A DNA stretch of 64,000 nucleotides from Sphingomonas sp. S2-65 (GCF_021513175.1 NZ_CP090953.1:2600501-2664500), one strand, 5' to 3'; shown: positions 16,685 through 25,829, counted from the stretch's first letter. Made by a program: numbers and translations. Notes: generated from the letters alone by a model not told the origin.

Positions 16685-17712
16685 CCGGCCGCGGCCGGCC
16701 GCTGCGCTTTCTGGCGCTGATCCTGAGCGGGTGGATCGGGTTCCGCACGGTAGAGCGCTGGCCGGACGGCGCTTCGCTGCCCGACGGGCTAAAGGCATTG
16801 TCTCCCTTGCCGCTATCGGCAGAAGCGCGACCGCGGCTTCGGATGCCTCGCCCCGTGGAGACACTCCCAGCCGAACGGGCGCCGGCGCTGACGCTGCCAT
16901 CATCGAAGGCGCTCGTCTCCACCCAACTTGCCACGCCCACCCGCGCCTTCGCAAAGCCATCTCGCGCCCTCATCACATTCATTGGAAAGACGGCGCCAGG
17001 ATTGCCGCGGATCATCCTCGGCGCCTCGATACCCACTCCGTCGCCGACGCTCCTTGCGCAACCCGCCAGCCTGCCACCTTCGCCGGACCGGTGGTCGGTA
17101 AGCGCCTGGGCCGTAGTGCGCCCGGGTGCGGGTCTGGGCGCAGCTCCTGGCGGTGGCCAGCTCGGAGGAAGCCAGGCGGGAGTCCGCGTGGCGTGGCTGA
17201 TCGCGCCAGCTGCGCGCATCGCCGCTTTTGGACGTGCTACCACCCCGATGCGCGGCCGTGGCGCGGAGGCCGCACTCGGGCTCGAATGGCAACCCAGCCG
17301 AGCGCCGCTGCGACTGGTGATCGAGCGCCGCGTCGGTTTGGATGGAACGCGCGGAGGTTTCGGCGCAGGGGTCGTCGGGGGGACCGATGGCGAGATCGCC
17401 CCCAGCTTTCACCTGGAGAGCTACGGGCAGGCAGGCGCGATCCGCCGCGACCGGATCGAGCCTTATGCCGATGGTGCGGCGCGCCTCACGCGACGGGTCG
17501 GTCGCGTTGGGCCCTTGAGGCTTGCGGTCGGTGCCGGCCTATGGGGTGCGGCGCAACGTGATGCCGCACGATTGGATGTCGGACCGTCCGTGACCGTGGG
17601 AGTGCCCATCAGGGGCCGATCGGTGCGAATGGCACTGGATTGGCGACAGCGTGTCGCCGGCGATGCCCGCCCGGGTTCGGGCCTGGCGCTCACCCTCGGG
17701 GGCGACTTCTAG
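16681..17712 (+). CDS. NfrA C-terminal-domain-like exported protein
   Basis: A 343-residue protein starting at GTG inside the previous stop codon (GTGA). One hydrophobic N-terminal segment (about residues 7-22) is followed by a proline-rich low-complexity linker. From about residue 150 there is a region of alternating beta-strand character that ends VGVPIRGRSVRMALDWRQRVAGDARPGSGLALTLGGDF. That ending resembles the C-terminal domain of the N4 adsorption protein NfrA. No TPR repeats of full-length NfrA are seen. By context it should be the export partner of the preceding glycosyltransferase, in the periplasm or outer membrane. The resemblance is by eye only. Confidence 0.65.
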   Translation: MTGRGRPLRFLALILSGWIGFRTVERWPDGASLPDGLKALSPLPLSAEARPRLRMPRPVETLPAERAPALTLPSSKALVSTQLATPTRAFAKPSRALITFIGKTAPGLPRIILGASIPTPSPTLLAQPASLPPSPDRWSVSAWAVVRPGAGLGAAPGGGQLGGSQAGVRVAWLIAPAARIAAFGRATTPMRGRGAEAALGLEWQPSRAPLRLVIERRVGLDGTRGGFGAGVVGGTDGEIAPSFHLESYGQAGAIRRDRIEPYADGAARLTRRVGRVGPLRLAVGAGLWGAAQRDAARLDVGPSVTVGVPIRGRSVRMALDWRQRVAGDARPGSGLALTLGGDF

Positions 17713-17778
17713 CCGATCGGCCATCCGGATCGCGTGCGGCTTTTGCAAGCGGGGCCAAACACGGTATCTCCGCGTGCA

Positions 17779-18693
17779 ATGGACCTGTACCTCCCTATCG
17801 CCAATCTGTCGGTGAACGCGCTCGTCATCGTCGCCCTGGGTCTGGGCGTCGGGCTGCTCTCCGGCATGTTCGGAGTCGGCGGCGGATTTTTGACGACTCC
17901 GCTGCTGATTTTCTACGGCATCCCGCCCACGGTGGCGGCCGCATCTGCGGCAAGCCAGGTAACCGGGGCCAGCGTGTCGGGGGTGTTCGCGCACTTCCGC
18001 CGTGGCGGCGTCGACGTCCATATGGGCGCGGTGCTGGTCGTCGGCGGCGTCCTCGGTAGCATCGCCGGCGCTGGGCTGTTCACCATGCTTCAGGCAAGCG
18101 GCCAGATCGATACCGTGATCGGCATCCTCTACGTGCTGATGCTCGGGTCGATCGGCGGGCTGATGTTTCAGGAATCGGTCGGCGCCGTCCGGGTCGCACG
18201 CGGTGCTCGCGCTGCCAAGCCGCGGAAGCGGCGCCATCATCCCCTGGTGGCGATGCTGCCGCTACGGTGGCGCTTCTACAGGTCGGGGCTGTACATCTCG
18301 CCACTGGCGCCGCTGATCCTGGGCTTCTGCACCGGCGTGCTGACAGTGTTGCTGGGCGTGGGTGGCGGGTTCATCCTCGTGCCGGCCATGCTGTACCTGC
18401 TCGGCATGGGCACGCAGGTGGTGGTCGGCACCTCGCTGTTCCAGATCCTGTTCGTCACTGCCGCGGCGACTCTGGTCCACGCGACTACCACCAAGGCGGT
18501 GGACATCGTGCTCGCGGCATTGCTGCTGCTCGGCTCGGTCACCGGCGCCCAGCTCGGCGCACGCTTCGCCCAGAAGATGCGGCCCGAATATCTCCGCCTT
18601 GCCCTCGCCGTGATGGTGCTGATCGTCGCCCTGCGGATGTTCCTCGGCCTCGTCTGGCGGCCGGATGAAATCTACTCGGTCGAATTGTCATGA
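17779..18693 (+). CDS. TSUP-family transporter (sulfite exporter TauE/SafE)
   Basis: A 304-residue inner-membrane protein with seven to eight hydrophobic segments in two homologous halves. Each half opens with the family GVGGGF motif: GMFGVGGGFLTTPLL (about residues 30-44) and LLGVGGGFILVPAML (about 192-206). A basic cytoplasmic loop (ARGARAAKPRKRRHHP) separates the halves. The family moves sulfite, sulfoacetate or related anions; the substrate is not determined. Its stop overlaps the next gene as ATGA, so it is coupled to the TIGR02186 protein. Confidence 0.9.
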   Translation: MDLYLPIANLSVNALVIVALGLGVGLLSGMFGVGGGFLTTPLLIFYGIPPTVAAASAASQVTGASVSGVFAHFRRGGVDVHMGAVLVVGGVLGSIAGAGLFTMLQASGQIDTVIGILYVLMLGSIGGLMFQESVGAVRVARGARAAKPRKRRHHPLVAMLPLRWRFYRSGLYISPLAPLILGFCTGVLTVLLGVGGGFILVPAMLYLLGMGTQVVVGTSLFQILFVTAAATLVHATTTKAVDIVLAALLLLGSVTGAQLGARFAQKMRPEYLRLALAVMVLIVALRMFLGLVWRPDEIYSVELS

Positions 18694-19454
18694 GGCGGGC
18701 GTGGCTTGCGGTAGCCGCCGCGCCCTTGCTGATGGGGCAGGCGCAGCCGGTGCTCGTTCCAGACGTGTCGCAGCGCGCTATCGAGATAGCCTACAGCTTC
18801 ACCGGCGCCGAGCTGCTGCTCTTCGGTGCCATTCTCTATCCCGACAGCCCCGCACCCGATCATAACCGTGCGGGTGCCGACATCGTCATCGTGGTGAAGG
18901 GACCGACCGAATCGGTGCTTGTCCGCGAAAAGGAGAAGTTCGCGGGCATCTGGGTGAACGCAGATCGCATGCGCTATCGGTCGGCACCCAGTTTCTATGC
19001 CATCGCATCGTCGCGACCGGTCCGCGAGCTGGTCGACGACCGTACCCGCGCAATCTACGAGCTGGGCCTCGACAGCCTCCAGCTTTCCCCAGCCTCGGGT
19101 GCCTCCCCCGACGTCCAGTCCCGGTTCGACGCCGGAATGGTCGACCTGCGCAGCCGCCGCGGCCTGTATTACGAAGCCTCCAGGGCGGTGGAGATCACCG
19201 ACGGGGTACTTTATCGCGCCCGGCTCCACATCCCGGCACGCGTTCCCGTCGGTAAGTTCACCGCCGAGACCTTTCTTATCCGCGACGGCAGGGTACTCGC
19301 CGCGGCGGTGCGGCCGATCGACATCCGCAAATCCGGGTTCGAGCGCTTCGTCGCTCGCTCGGCCGACCGCCACTCGTTGGCCTATGGACTGACCGCGGTG
19401 CTCTTGTCGGTGCTGCTCGGCTGGGGTGCTGGCGCCTTATGGCGCCGCTTCTAG
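18690..19454 (+). CDS. TIGR02186 family membrane-anchored protein
   Basis: A 254-residue protein with a cleavable signal peptide (to about QAQP), a periplasmic beta-rich domain containing the family segments IEIAYSFTGAELLLFGAI and DIVIVVKGPTESVLVREKEKFAGIWVN, and a single C-terminal membrane anchor (about 233-250) ending in ALWRRF. This alphaproteobacterial family is almost always next to a TauE-type transporter, as here, and may be its accessory subunit. Function has not been shown as far as I know. Confidence 0.85.
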   Translation: MRRAWLAVAAAPLLMGQAQPVLVPDVSQRAIEIAYSFTGAELLLFGAILYPDSPAPDHNRAGADIVIVVKGPTESVLVREKEKFAGIWVNADRMRYRSAPSFYAIASSRPVRELVDDRTRAIYELGLDSLQLSPASGASPDVQSRFDAGMVDLRSRRGLYYEASRAVEITDGVLYRARLHIPARVPVGKFTAETFLIRDGRVLAAAVRPIDIRKSGFERFVARSADRHSLAYGLTAVLLSVLLGWGAGALWRRF

Positions 19455-19521
19455 CGCGCTAACCAAACCCAATCTTTACTTCCCGACGTCATAACTCTGC
19501 CGAATCGTGTGGGAGTATCCG

Positions 19522-21192
19522 ATGGACGGTCATTTCGGCGGACGCGTTTTCGATCCGGCGAACGCACACCCTGCAGGGGAGGCGTTGTCGGCGCGCGTGC
19601 TGAAGCCGATCGGTGCCGTCATCGAAGTCGCTGGCTCGTCCAGCCGTATCATGCTCGACCCTGCCGAACTGGACGCACTCGCGGGCAGCAGCGATGCCGC
19701 GGTCGCCCATGCCGGACAGATGGGCAGTCAGGTCAAGGTGCGCGTGGGGGGCACCTGGCTGATCGCCAATGTCCGCTCGATGAAGCTCGATGGCAGCGGC
19801 GATCGGATCGTCGCTCAGATCGATTTCCTCGGCGAAGGCGATGAGGAGAAGCTCACCGGCAAGCTCTACAAGTTTCGCCGCGGCGTCACCCGCTACCCGA
19901 CGCCGGGCGCGCTGATCTTCCCGGTGTCGACGCTGGATCTCAAGCAGATCTACGCCGCAGAGGACCGTGCCCATATCGAGGTCGGCAACGTCTATCCGAC
20001 CAAGGATATTCGCGCCGCGCTGTACATCGACGCGATGCTCGGCAAGCACTTCGCGCTGCTCGGCTCTACCGGCACCGGCAAGTCGACTGCCGCGGCGCTG
20101 ATCCTGCACCGCATATGCGAACTGGCGCCGCAGGGGCACATCGTCATGATCGATCCGCACGGCGAATATGCCAGCGCGTTCAAGACGACGGGCGCCCTGT
20201 TCGACGTCTCCAACCTGCAGATGCCGTACTGGCTGATGAACTTCGAGGAGCATTGCGAGGTCTTCGTGACCACGCGCGGTGCTGACCGCCAAGTCGATGC
20301 CGACATCCTCGCCAAGTGCCTGTTGCTCGCCAAGGGCAAGAACCGCCTTGCCGCCGAGATCGGCAAGCTCACCGTGGACGCGCCGATCCCGTACCTCCTG
20401 TCCGACCTTACTCAGATCCTCCAGCTGGAAATGGGCAAGATGGACAAGGCGACGGACACTGCGCCCTATCTGCGCCTGCGCAGCAAGATCGACGAGATCA
20501 AATCGGACCCGCGCTACGCCTTCATGTTCTCCGGCATGTTGGTAGCCGATTCGATGGCCGCATTCCTGGCGCGCATCTTCCGCCTCCCGGGGGGTGGCAA
20601 GCCCATCTCGATCATCGACGTATCGGGCGTGCCCAGCGAGATCACTTCCGTGGTCGTCGCCGTTCTCTCACGCATGGTGTTCGACTTCGCGATCTGGTCG
20701 CGCGGTGAGTCCAAGCGGCCGGTGCTGCTCGTGTGCGAGGAAGCACACCGCTATGTGCCCAATGAACGTAATGCCGACGGATCGTCGGTTGGCCGCATCC
20801 TCAGCCGCATCGCCAAGGAAGGCCGCAAGTACGGCGTGTCGCTCGGCCTGATCACGCAGCGCCCGTCCGACCTAGCCGAGGGCGTGCTTTCTCAATGCGG
20901 CACCATTCTGTCGATGCGCCTCAACAACGAGCGCGACCAGGCATTCGTGCGCGCGGCGATGCCTGAGGGCGCGCGCGGCTTCCTCGACTCGATCCCGGCG
21001 CTCCGCAACCGCGAATGCATCGCGGTGGGAGAGGGCGTCTCCACTCCGGTGCGCCTGCTGTTTGATGCGCTCGAGGAATCCAAGCGCCCGGCATCCGAAG
21101 ATCCGCTCTTCTCGCAGCTATGGCGGGAGACCGGCGGCGAGGACCAGATGCTCGACCGCACCATCCGCCGCTGGCGCTCGCAAGGAAAGTAG
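19522..21192 (+). CDS. HerA-like ATP-binding protein (DUF87 / FtsK-HerA superfamily)
   Basis: A 556-residue AAA-type ATPase. The N-terminal HAS-barrel-like beta domain (about 1-140) contains LKPIGAVIEVAGSSSRI. The motor domain has Walker A LLGSTGTGKST (about 180-190), the HerA-specific MIDPHGEYASAF and the Walker B VLLVCEEAHRY, then ITQRPSDLAEGVLSQCGT near the sensor. Archaeal HerA works with the NurA nuclease; bacterial relatives can be phage-defence effectors with SIR2 or DUF4297. No such partner is adjacent, so it is probably the widespread chromosomal form. ATG at 19522 chosen for GGGAG six bases upstream; GTG at 19507 is an alternative. Confidence 0.88.
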   Translation: MDGHFGGRVFDPANAHPAGEALSARVLKPIGAVIEVAGSSSRIMLDPAELDALAGSSDAAVAHAGQMGSQVKVRVGGTWLIANVRSMKLDGSGDRIVAQIDFLGEGDEEKLTGKLYKFRRGVTRYPTPGALIFPVSTLDLKQIYAAEDRAHIEVGNVYPTKDIRAALYIDAMLGKHFALLGSTGTGKSTAAALILHRICELAPQGHIVMIDPHGEYASAFKTTGALFDVSNLQMPYWLMNFEEHCEVFVTTRGADRQVDADILAKCLLLAKGKNRLAAEIGKLTVDAPIPYLLSDLTQILQLEMGKMDKATDTAPYLRLRSKIDEIKSDPRYAFMFSGMLVADSMAAFLARIFRLPGGGKPISIIDVSGVPSEITSVVVAVLSRMVFDFAIWSRGESKRPVLLVCEEAHRYVPNERNADGSSVGRILSRIAKEGRKYGVSLGLITQRPSDLAEGVLSQCGTILSMRLNNERDQAFVRAAMPEGARGFLDSIPALRNRECIAVGEGVSTPVRLLFDALEESKRPASEDPLFSQLWRETGGEDQMLDRTIRRWRSQGK

Positions 21193-21202
21193 GACCGCTT
21201 CT

Positions 21203-21226
21203 CCCTCTCCCGCTTGCGGGAGAGGG
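21203..21226. repeat. Perfect 11-bp palindromic intergenic repeat
   Basis: CCCTCTCCCGC and GCGGGAGAGGG pair perfectly around TT just after the HerA-like gene. The unit followed by TAGGGGTGAGGG is a REP-like sequence seen in many high-GC proteobacteria. It could terminate both convergent transcripts here. Confidence 0.65.
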
Positions 21227-21314
21227 TAGGGGTGAGGGTTCGGCGCCACGCACTGTCGATCAGCGATCGGCCGGCACGACACCCCTGAACCGGAACGACC
21301 GGCTCTAACGAGCC

Positions 21315-22802
21315 TCAGTCCTCGTCCTTCTGCGCGCCCCGGCCGATCGGCACGGCCAGCAAATGGCTCAGCTTCGCCCGGAACGCGCCCAGATCGTCGC
21401 CGCTTAGCTGGCGCATCGAATTGAACGACACCGAGCGCGGGTTCACCGCGACGCCGTTCTTGTACATCTCGTAATGAAGGTGCGGACCGGTCGACAGGCC
21501 GGTATTGCCGACCGCGCCGATCTGCTGGCCCTTGCGGACATGCTCACCGCTGTGCACCAGGATCCGGCTGAGATGGCCATAGCCGGTGCCGAAGCCGTTG
21601 CCATGGTTCACCTTGATGAAGTTGCCATAGCCCGAGCTGCGTCCGGCGACCTGCACGGTTCCGTCGCTTGCGGCGAACACCGGCGAGCCCCAGGGTGCGG
21701 CGATGTCCACGCCGCGATGCATGCGGACATAGCCGAGGATCGGATGCCTGCGCATGCCGAAGCTCGACGAGAAGCGGCCGGGCGCCGGCATCGCCATCAT
21801 GCCGCTGCTGTTGCCGCGGCCCAGCCCGTCGAACCATTCGGTTTTGCCGCCGGTTTGCCACGGCAGAAGCTGCACTTTCCTCGAACAGCCCGACAGCCCA
21901 GCATACATCAGGTTGCCCAGCTGCACTTCGCCGGTTTCGGCACGTGCCTGGCCAACGATGATGTCGAACTTGCAACCGGAATCGAGACCCGAAACCGGGA
22001 CGCGGCTCGCCAGCGTCTTGATATAGGCCTCGACTGCCTTGGCCGGTGCGCCGGCAGCGCGAGCCGAGCGGTACAGGCTGCCGCCAATCGCGCCCTGAAT
22101 GCGCAGCGGCGTATGGTCGATCGCGATCGGGATCTGCTTGAGCGAAAGCCCGCTGCCGCCGCGCGCGACCTCCAGCTTCAGGTCGAACTTGGCACGAAAG
22201 GCGAGCTTTTCCAGTGGCCGCGGCTGCGTCTTGTCGGCGCGGCGGCCCAGCGTCAGGTCCAGCAACGTGCCGGGCTGGATCTCGCCCAACGCCAAGGCTT
22301 CGGTTACCAGCGAGCCGACCCGTGCGGCATCGGCCTTGCCCACTCCGGATCGCTGCAACACGCCCAGCAGAGCGTCGCCCGAAGCTAGCTTGGCGGTGGA
22401 TTCCAGGATCGGCCGTTCTGGCGTGTCGGTCAGCGGCGCTACCAGCCGCGTCGCGGCGACGCGGTAGCCGGTGGTGGCGCCCTGGCCCAGCGGCTTGATC
22501 GCCTGGGCTTGGGCGGCTTCCCAATCGGCGCCCTTCAAGGGCGCGGGAACGCTGCCATATATCGGGTTCTCGAGGCCAGGCGCCAACAGCCAGGTCAGCG
22601 TGCACAGGCCGATACAAGTCGCAACGCCGCGGAACCAGGTCAACGAACCGATCTGCGCGCCCAGGTCCGGCGCGAGGTCGAACGTACCGATCCGCGGCCG
22701 CACGATCAGAGCAGTGCTCACGCTGGCGGGCACATGCGCACGCGCCAACGCTGCCGTGCCGCCGCCACCTGGATTCAGTTCATGGTCGTTCCGCAGGAAC
22801 AA
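21315..22802 (-). CDS. M23-family metallopeptidase (LytM-type cell-wall endopeptidase)
   Basis: A 495-residue inner-membrane-anchored protein with one hydrophobic segment near residues 60-75, a long periplasmic linker region, and a C-terminal M23 domain. Zinc ligands are visible in the H-x(3)-D block MHRGVDIAAP and in HLHYEMYKNG. The sequence GRFSSSFGMRRHPILG opens the catalytic domain. It should cut peptidoglycan cross-links or activate amidases. No ATG lies near the N-terminus; TTG at 22802 (MFLRNDHEL) has a G-rich ribosome-site-like stretch upstream, while TTG at 22838 would add 12 residues. A perfect CtrA-type site lies 74-88 bases upstream. Confidence 0.9.
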   Translation of the reverse strand: MFLRNDHELNPGGGGTAALARAHVPASVSTALIVRPRIGTFDLAPDLGAQIGSLTWFRGVATCIGLCTLTWLLAPGLENPIYGSVPAPLKGADWEAAQAQAIKPLGQGATTGYRVAATRLVAPLTDTPERPILESTAKLASGDALLGVLQRSGVGKADAARVGSLVTEALALGEIQPGTLLDLTLGRRADKTQPRPLEKLAFRAKFDLKLEVARGGSGLSLKQIPIAIDHTPLRIQGAIGGSLYRSARAAGAPAKAVEAYIKTLASRVPVSGLDSGCKFDIIVGQARAETGEVQLGNLMYAGLSGCSRKVQLLPWQTGGKTEWFDGLGRGNSSGMMAMPAPGRFSSSFGMRRHPILGYVRMHRGVDIAAPWGSPVFAASDGTVQVAGRSSGYGNFIKVNHGNGFGTGYGHLSRILVHSGEHVRKGQQIGAVGNTGLSTGPHLHYEMYKNGVAVNPRSVSFNSMRQLSGDDLGAFRAKLSHLLAVPIGRGAQKDED

Positions 22803-22875
22803 GGCGTCACGCCCCCACTCGTTACGCTGTAGCCGCAACCCCCGGCTCGAGGCGAATCACTGTGGAGCAACGGGC

Positions 22876-22890
22876 TTAAAGTCAAATTAA
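22876..22890. promoter_or_regulatory. CtrA-type binding site (TTAA-N7-TTAA, exact)
   Basis: TTAA at 22876-22879 and TTAA at 22887-22890 are separated by exactly seven bases, the full consensus of the alphaproteobacterial cell-cycle regulator CtrA. It is in the divergent gap between the M23 peptidase and the helicase gene, 74 bases from the likely peptidase start. The match is exact; binding is inferred. Confidence 0.6.
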
Positions 22891-23047
22891 GCAGCCAAAG
22901 CATGCAGCTTCCATACGCCGAGCCGGTTCGGGCCTGCGATAAAAGGAAGATGCCACAACAAATCTGGCTAAAAGTTAGAAGGTTAACGCTTTTCGGCAAT
23001 CAGGGGGTGTTGCTTAAGGGCTGACTCGGAACGATCTTGTGCGGGAC

Positions 23048-25522
23048 ATGAGCCAGTTCGCGCGTTCTCCCATCACCGCCGTGCTGGGCCCGACCAACAC
23101 CGGAAAGACCCATCTCGCGGTGGAGCGGATGTGCGGCCATGCCAGCGGCATGATCGGCTTCCCGCTGCGGCTGCTCGCGCGCGAAGTCTATGACCGCGTG
23201 GTCAAGATGAAGGGCGTCGAAAATGTCGGTCTGATCACCGGCGAGGAAAAGATCCTGCCGCCGAAGGCGCGCTGGTTCCTGTGCACCGCCGAGAGCATGC
23301 CGCTCGAACGCGAAGTCGCGTTCGTCGGCCTCGACGAGGCCCAACTCGGCGCCGATCCAGAGCGCGGCCATGTCTTCACCGACCGCCTGCTGCGCGCCCG
23401 GGGTTTCGCGGAAACGATGATCCTCGGTTCCGAGAGCCTCAAGCCCATGCTCAAGGCGCTGGTGCCCGACGCCGAGGTGATCGGGCGCCCGCGCTTTTCG
23501 ACGCTCAGCTACGCCGGCGCGAAGAAACTCTCTCGCCTTCCGCGCCGCTCGGCGATCGTCGCGTTCAGCGCCGAGGAAGTCTATGCCGTGGCCGAGGCGC
23601 TGCGCCGTCTGCGTGGCGGCGCAGCGGTGGTAATGGGCGCGCTCAGCCCACGCACCCGCAATGCGCAGGTGGCGATGTTTCAGGCCGGTGAGGTCGACTA
23701 TCTCGTCGCCACCGACGCGATCGGCATGGGGCTCAACATGGACGTCGCCCATGTCGCCTTCGCCTCGCTCCACAAGTTCGACGGTCGCCGCCAACGCCGC
23801 CTGACGGTCGCCGAAATGGCACAGATCGCCGGCCGCGCCGGCCGCCATCAGCGCGACGGCACCTTTGGCGCGCTCAGTGAGGAAGGCCCAAGCGCCTTCG
23901 CGCCGGAGGAAGTGCTGGCGATCGAGGGGCATCAAGTGGCCCGGCTGGAACATCTCTTCTGGCGGCAGGGTCAGCCCGATCATGCCAGCATCGACGCGCT
24001 GATCGCCAGCCTGGAGGCGAAGCCCGACGCGGAGGTGCTCCGCCCCGCACCCCAGGCGATCGACCTGCTGGTGCTCAAGCGGCTGGCGGAGGAGACCTGG
24101 GTCCGCGATCGCGTCCGCTCGCCGCGCATGGTCGCCAGGCTCTGGGCAGCGTGCGGCCTGCCCGATTTCCGGAAGCTCGGCGCCGATCCGCACGCGCGCT
24201 TCGTCGGCCGCGTCTTCGGGCACCTTTCCGAAGGCAATGGCCATGTGCCGCACCAATGGTTTGCCGACGAGCTTCAGCGGCTCGACAACATGGCGGGCGA
24301 CGTCGAGGTCCTTGCCGGCCGCATCGCCGCCGCGCGCAGCTGGGCCTATATCGCCCACCGCCCCGACTGGCTGCAGGATCCGCTCCACTGGGCCGAGCGC
24401 ACGCGCGGCGTCGAGGAGAAGTTGTCCGACGCACTCCATGCCAGCCTGACCCAGCGCTTCGTCGACCGGCGCACCACCGTGCTGCTCCGTCAGATCGGTG
24501 CCGATGCCAGTGACCTTCCTGTCACCATCGGGCCCGAAGGCGAAGTGACGGTCGAGGAGCATCCGCTCGGCAAGCTCGCCGGCTTCCGCTTCACCGTCGC
24601 GCCCGATGCACGCGCCGCCGACAAGCGCATGCTGCTGGCCGCCGCTGAAAAGCGCCTGGCGAGCGAGCTTCGCCGCCGCGGCGAGGCGCTGGCCGAGGTG
24701 GAGGATCAGGCGCTGTCGATGGTCGGCACTATCCTCAGCTGGAACGGCACTGGCGTCGCCGAGCTCAAGACCGGGGCCAGCATTGCGCGCCCCAAGATCG
24801 TGCTCGACCGCGCGCTCGGCGTGCTCGACGCGCCCTTGCGTGCTGCAGTGCAAGCGCGGCTGGAGCGCTGGTTCGCCGAGCAACTGTCTCGGCATCTGCC
24901 CGTCTTCGCCAACCTCGACGCGACGCTGCGCGATGCGCAGGCCGGTGCTCCCTTGCGTGCGCTCGCCCATGCCCTGCTCGATGCCGGCGGGCTGATGCCG
25001 CGCCGCGCCGCTGCGCATCTGGTCGAGGCGCTGGACGGCGACGCCCGCAAGCGGCTGCGCAAGATCGGCATCACCATCGGCACGCTCGACCTGTTCGCCC
25101 CTGCACTGCTCAAGCCCGCCGCGGGGCGCTGGCGACGCGAGCTGATGGGCCTGGCCGAGGCGCCGCGCGACGGCGCCACCGTCCTGCCCCGCAGCGCTCC
25201 GGGCGCCGATCTGCCGCACGGCTTCCGCCCGCTAGGCCCTCAGGCGGTGCGCGTCGACCTGGTCGAGCGTATCGCCCGTGCCGCGCATGACAGCCGTCAG
25301 GGACGCAAGCCCTTCACCCCCGATCCTGCGCTTGCCACGTCGATCGGCGTGAAGCCCGAAACGCTTGCCCGGCTGATGGCACAACTCGGCTTTCGCACCG
25401 CCAAGACGCAGGAAGGCGAGCCTGCACGCTGGATCTGGCAGGGGCTGACTCCCGTCGCCAAGCCCCAGGCGCCGCCCAGCAACAACGCCTTCGCCGCGCT
25501 AGCCGGACTGCGCGATGGATAA
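23048..25522 (+). CDS. SUV3-like DExx-box RNA helicase
   Basis: An 824-residue superfamily-2 helicase. Walker A is GPTNTGKTH (residues 14-22), followed by FPLRLLAREVYDR, the Walker B-type FVGLDEAQLG, the C-terminal helicase domain with FQAGEVDYLVATDAIGMGLNMDV, and motif VI QIAGRAGRH. These are signatures of mitochondrial SUV3 and its alphaproteobacterial relatives. The remaining 500 residues are helical and divergent. The partner nuclease in mitochondria is PNPase; none is adjacent. Start: ATG 23048, or GTG 23039 three codons earlier. Its end overlaps the S4-protein gene by eight bases. Confidence 0.9.
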   Translation: MSQFARSPITAVLGPTNTGKTHLAVERMCGHASGMIGFPLRLLAREVYDRVVKMKGVENVGLITGEEKILPPKARWFLCTAESMPLEREVAFVGLDEAQLGADPERGHVFTDRLLRARGFAETMILGSESLKPMLKALVPDAEVIGRPRFSTLSYAGAKKLSRLPRRSAIVAFSAEEVYAVAEALRRLRGGAAVVMGALSPRTRNAQVAMFQAGEVDYLVATDAIGMGLNMDVAHVAFASLHKFDGRRQRRLTVAEMAQIAGRAGRHQRDGTFGALSEEGPSAFAPEEVLAIEGHQVARLEHLFWRQGQPDHASIDALIASLEAKPDAEVLRPAPQAIDLLVLKRLAEETWVRDRVRSPRMVARLWAACGLPDFRKLGADPHARFVGRVFGHLSEGNGHVPHQWFADELQRLDNMAGDVEVLAGRIAAARSWAYIAHRPDWLQDPLHWAERTRGVEEKLSDALHASLTQRFVDRRTTVLLRQIGADASDLPVTIGPEGEVTVEEHPLGKLAGFRFTVAPDARAADKRMLLAAAEKRLASELRRRGEALAEVEDQALSMVGTILSWNGTGVAELKTGASIARPKIVLDRALGVLDAPLRAAVQARLERWFAEQLSRHLPVFANLDATLRDAQAGAPLRALAHALLDAGGLMPRRAAAHLVEALDGDARKRLRKIGITIGTLDLFAPALLKPAAGRWRRELMGLAEAPRDGATVLPRSAPGADLPHGFRPLGPQAVRVDLVERIARAAHDSRQGRKPFTPDPALATSIGVKPETLARLMAQLGFRTAKTQEGEPARWIWQGLTPVAKPQAPPSNNAFAALAGLRDG

Positions 25523-25829
25523 GTCCGGCACCATGCGTGTCGATCGTTTCCTATGGTTCGCGCGACTGGTGAAGACTCGCAGCGCCGCGCAGGCGATTGC
25601 GGAAAAGGGCACCTTGCGGATCGACGGGCGTCGGGTCGAACGTTCGGCGGCACCCGTGCATGTCGGATCGGTGCTGGCTTTCCCGCTATATGGCGCGATC
25701 CGCGTGGTCCGAGTCGAGCAGCTGCCGGCGCGCCGCGGCCCTCCCGCCGAAGGCCGCGCCTGTTATCAGGATCTTGTCAGCGGTGCGGGCGAGGGTGCAA
25801 ACGTGTCGCAGGATGCCGCATCCGATTGA
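25515..25829 (+). CDS. S4-domain RNA-binding protein (Hsp15/HslR-like)
   Basis: A 104-residue basic protein whose first 60 residues form an S4 domain: MRVDRFLWFARLVKTRSAAQAIAEKGTLRIDGRRVERSAAPVHVGSVLAF. E. coli Hsp15 binds stalled 50S subunits carrying a nascent chain; a similar ribosome-rescue role is inferred. It starts inside the end of the helicase gene and is followed after 64 bases by fdxA, an order conserved in related alphaproteobacteria. Confidence 0.9.
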   Translation: MDKSGTMRVDRFLWFARLVKTRSAAQAIAEKGTLRIDGRRVERSAAPVHVGSVLAFPLYGAIRVVRVEQLPARRGPPAEGRACYQDLVSGAGEGANVSQDAASD

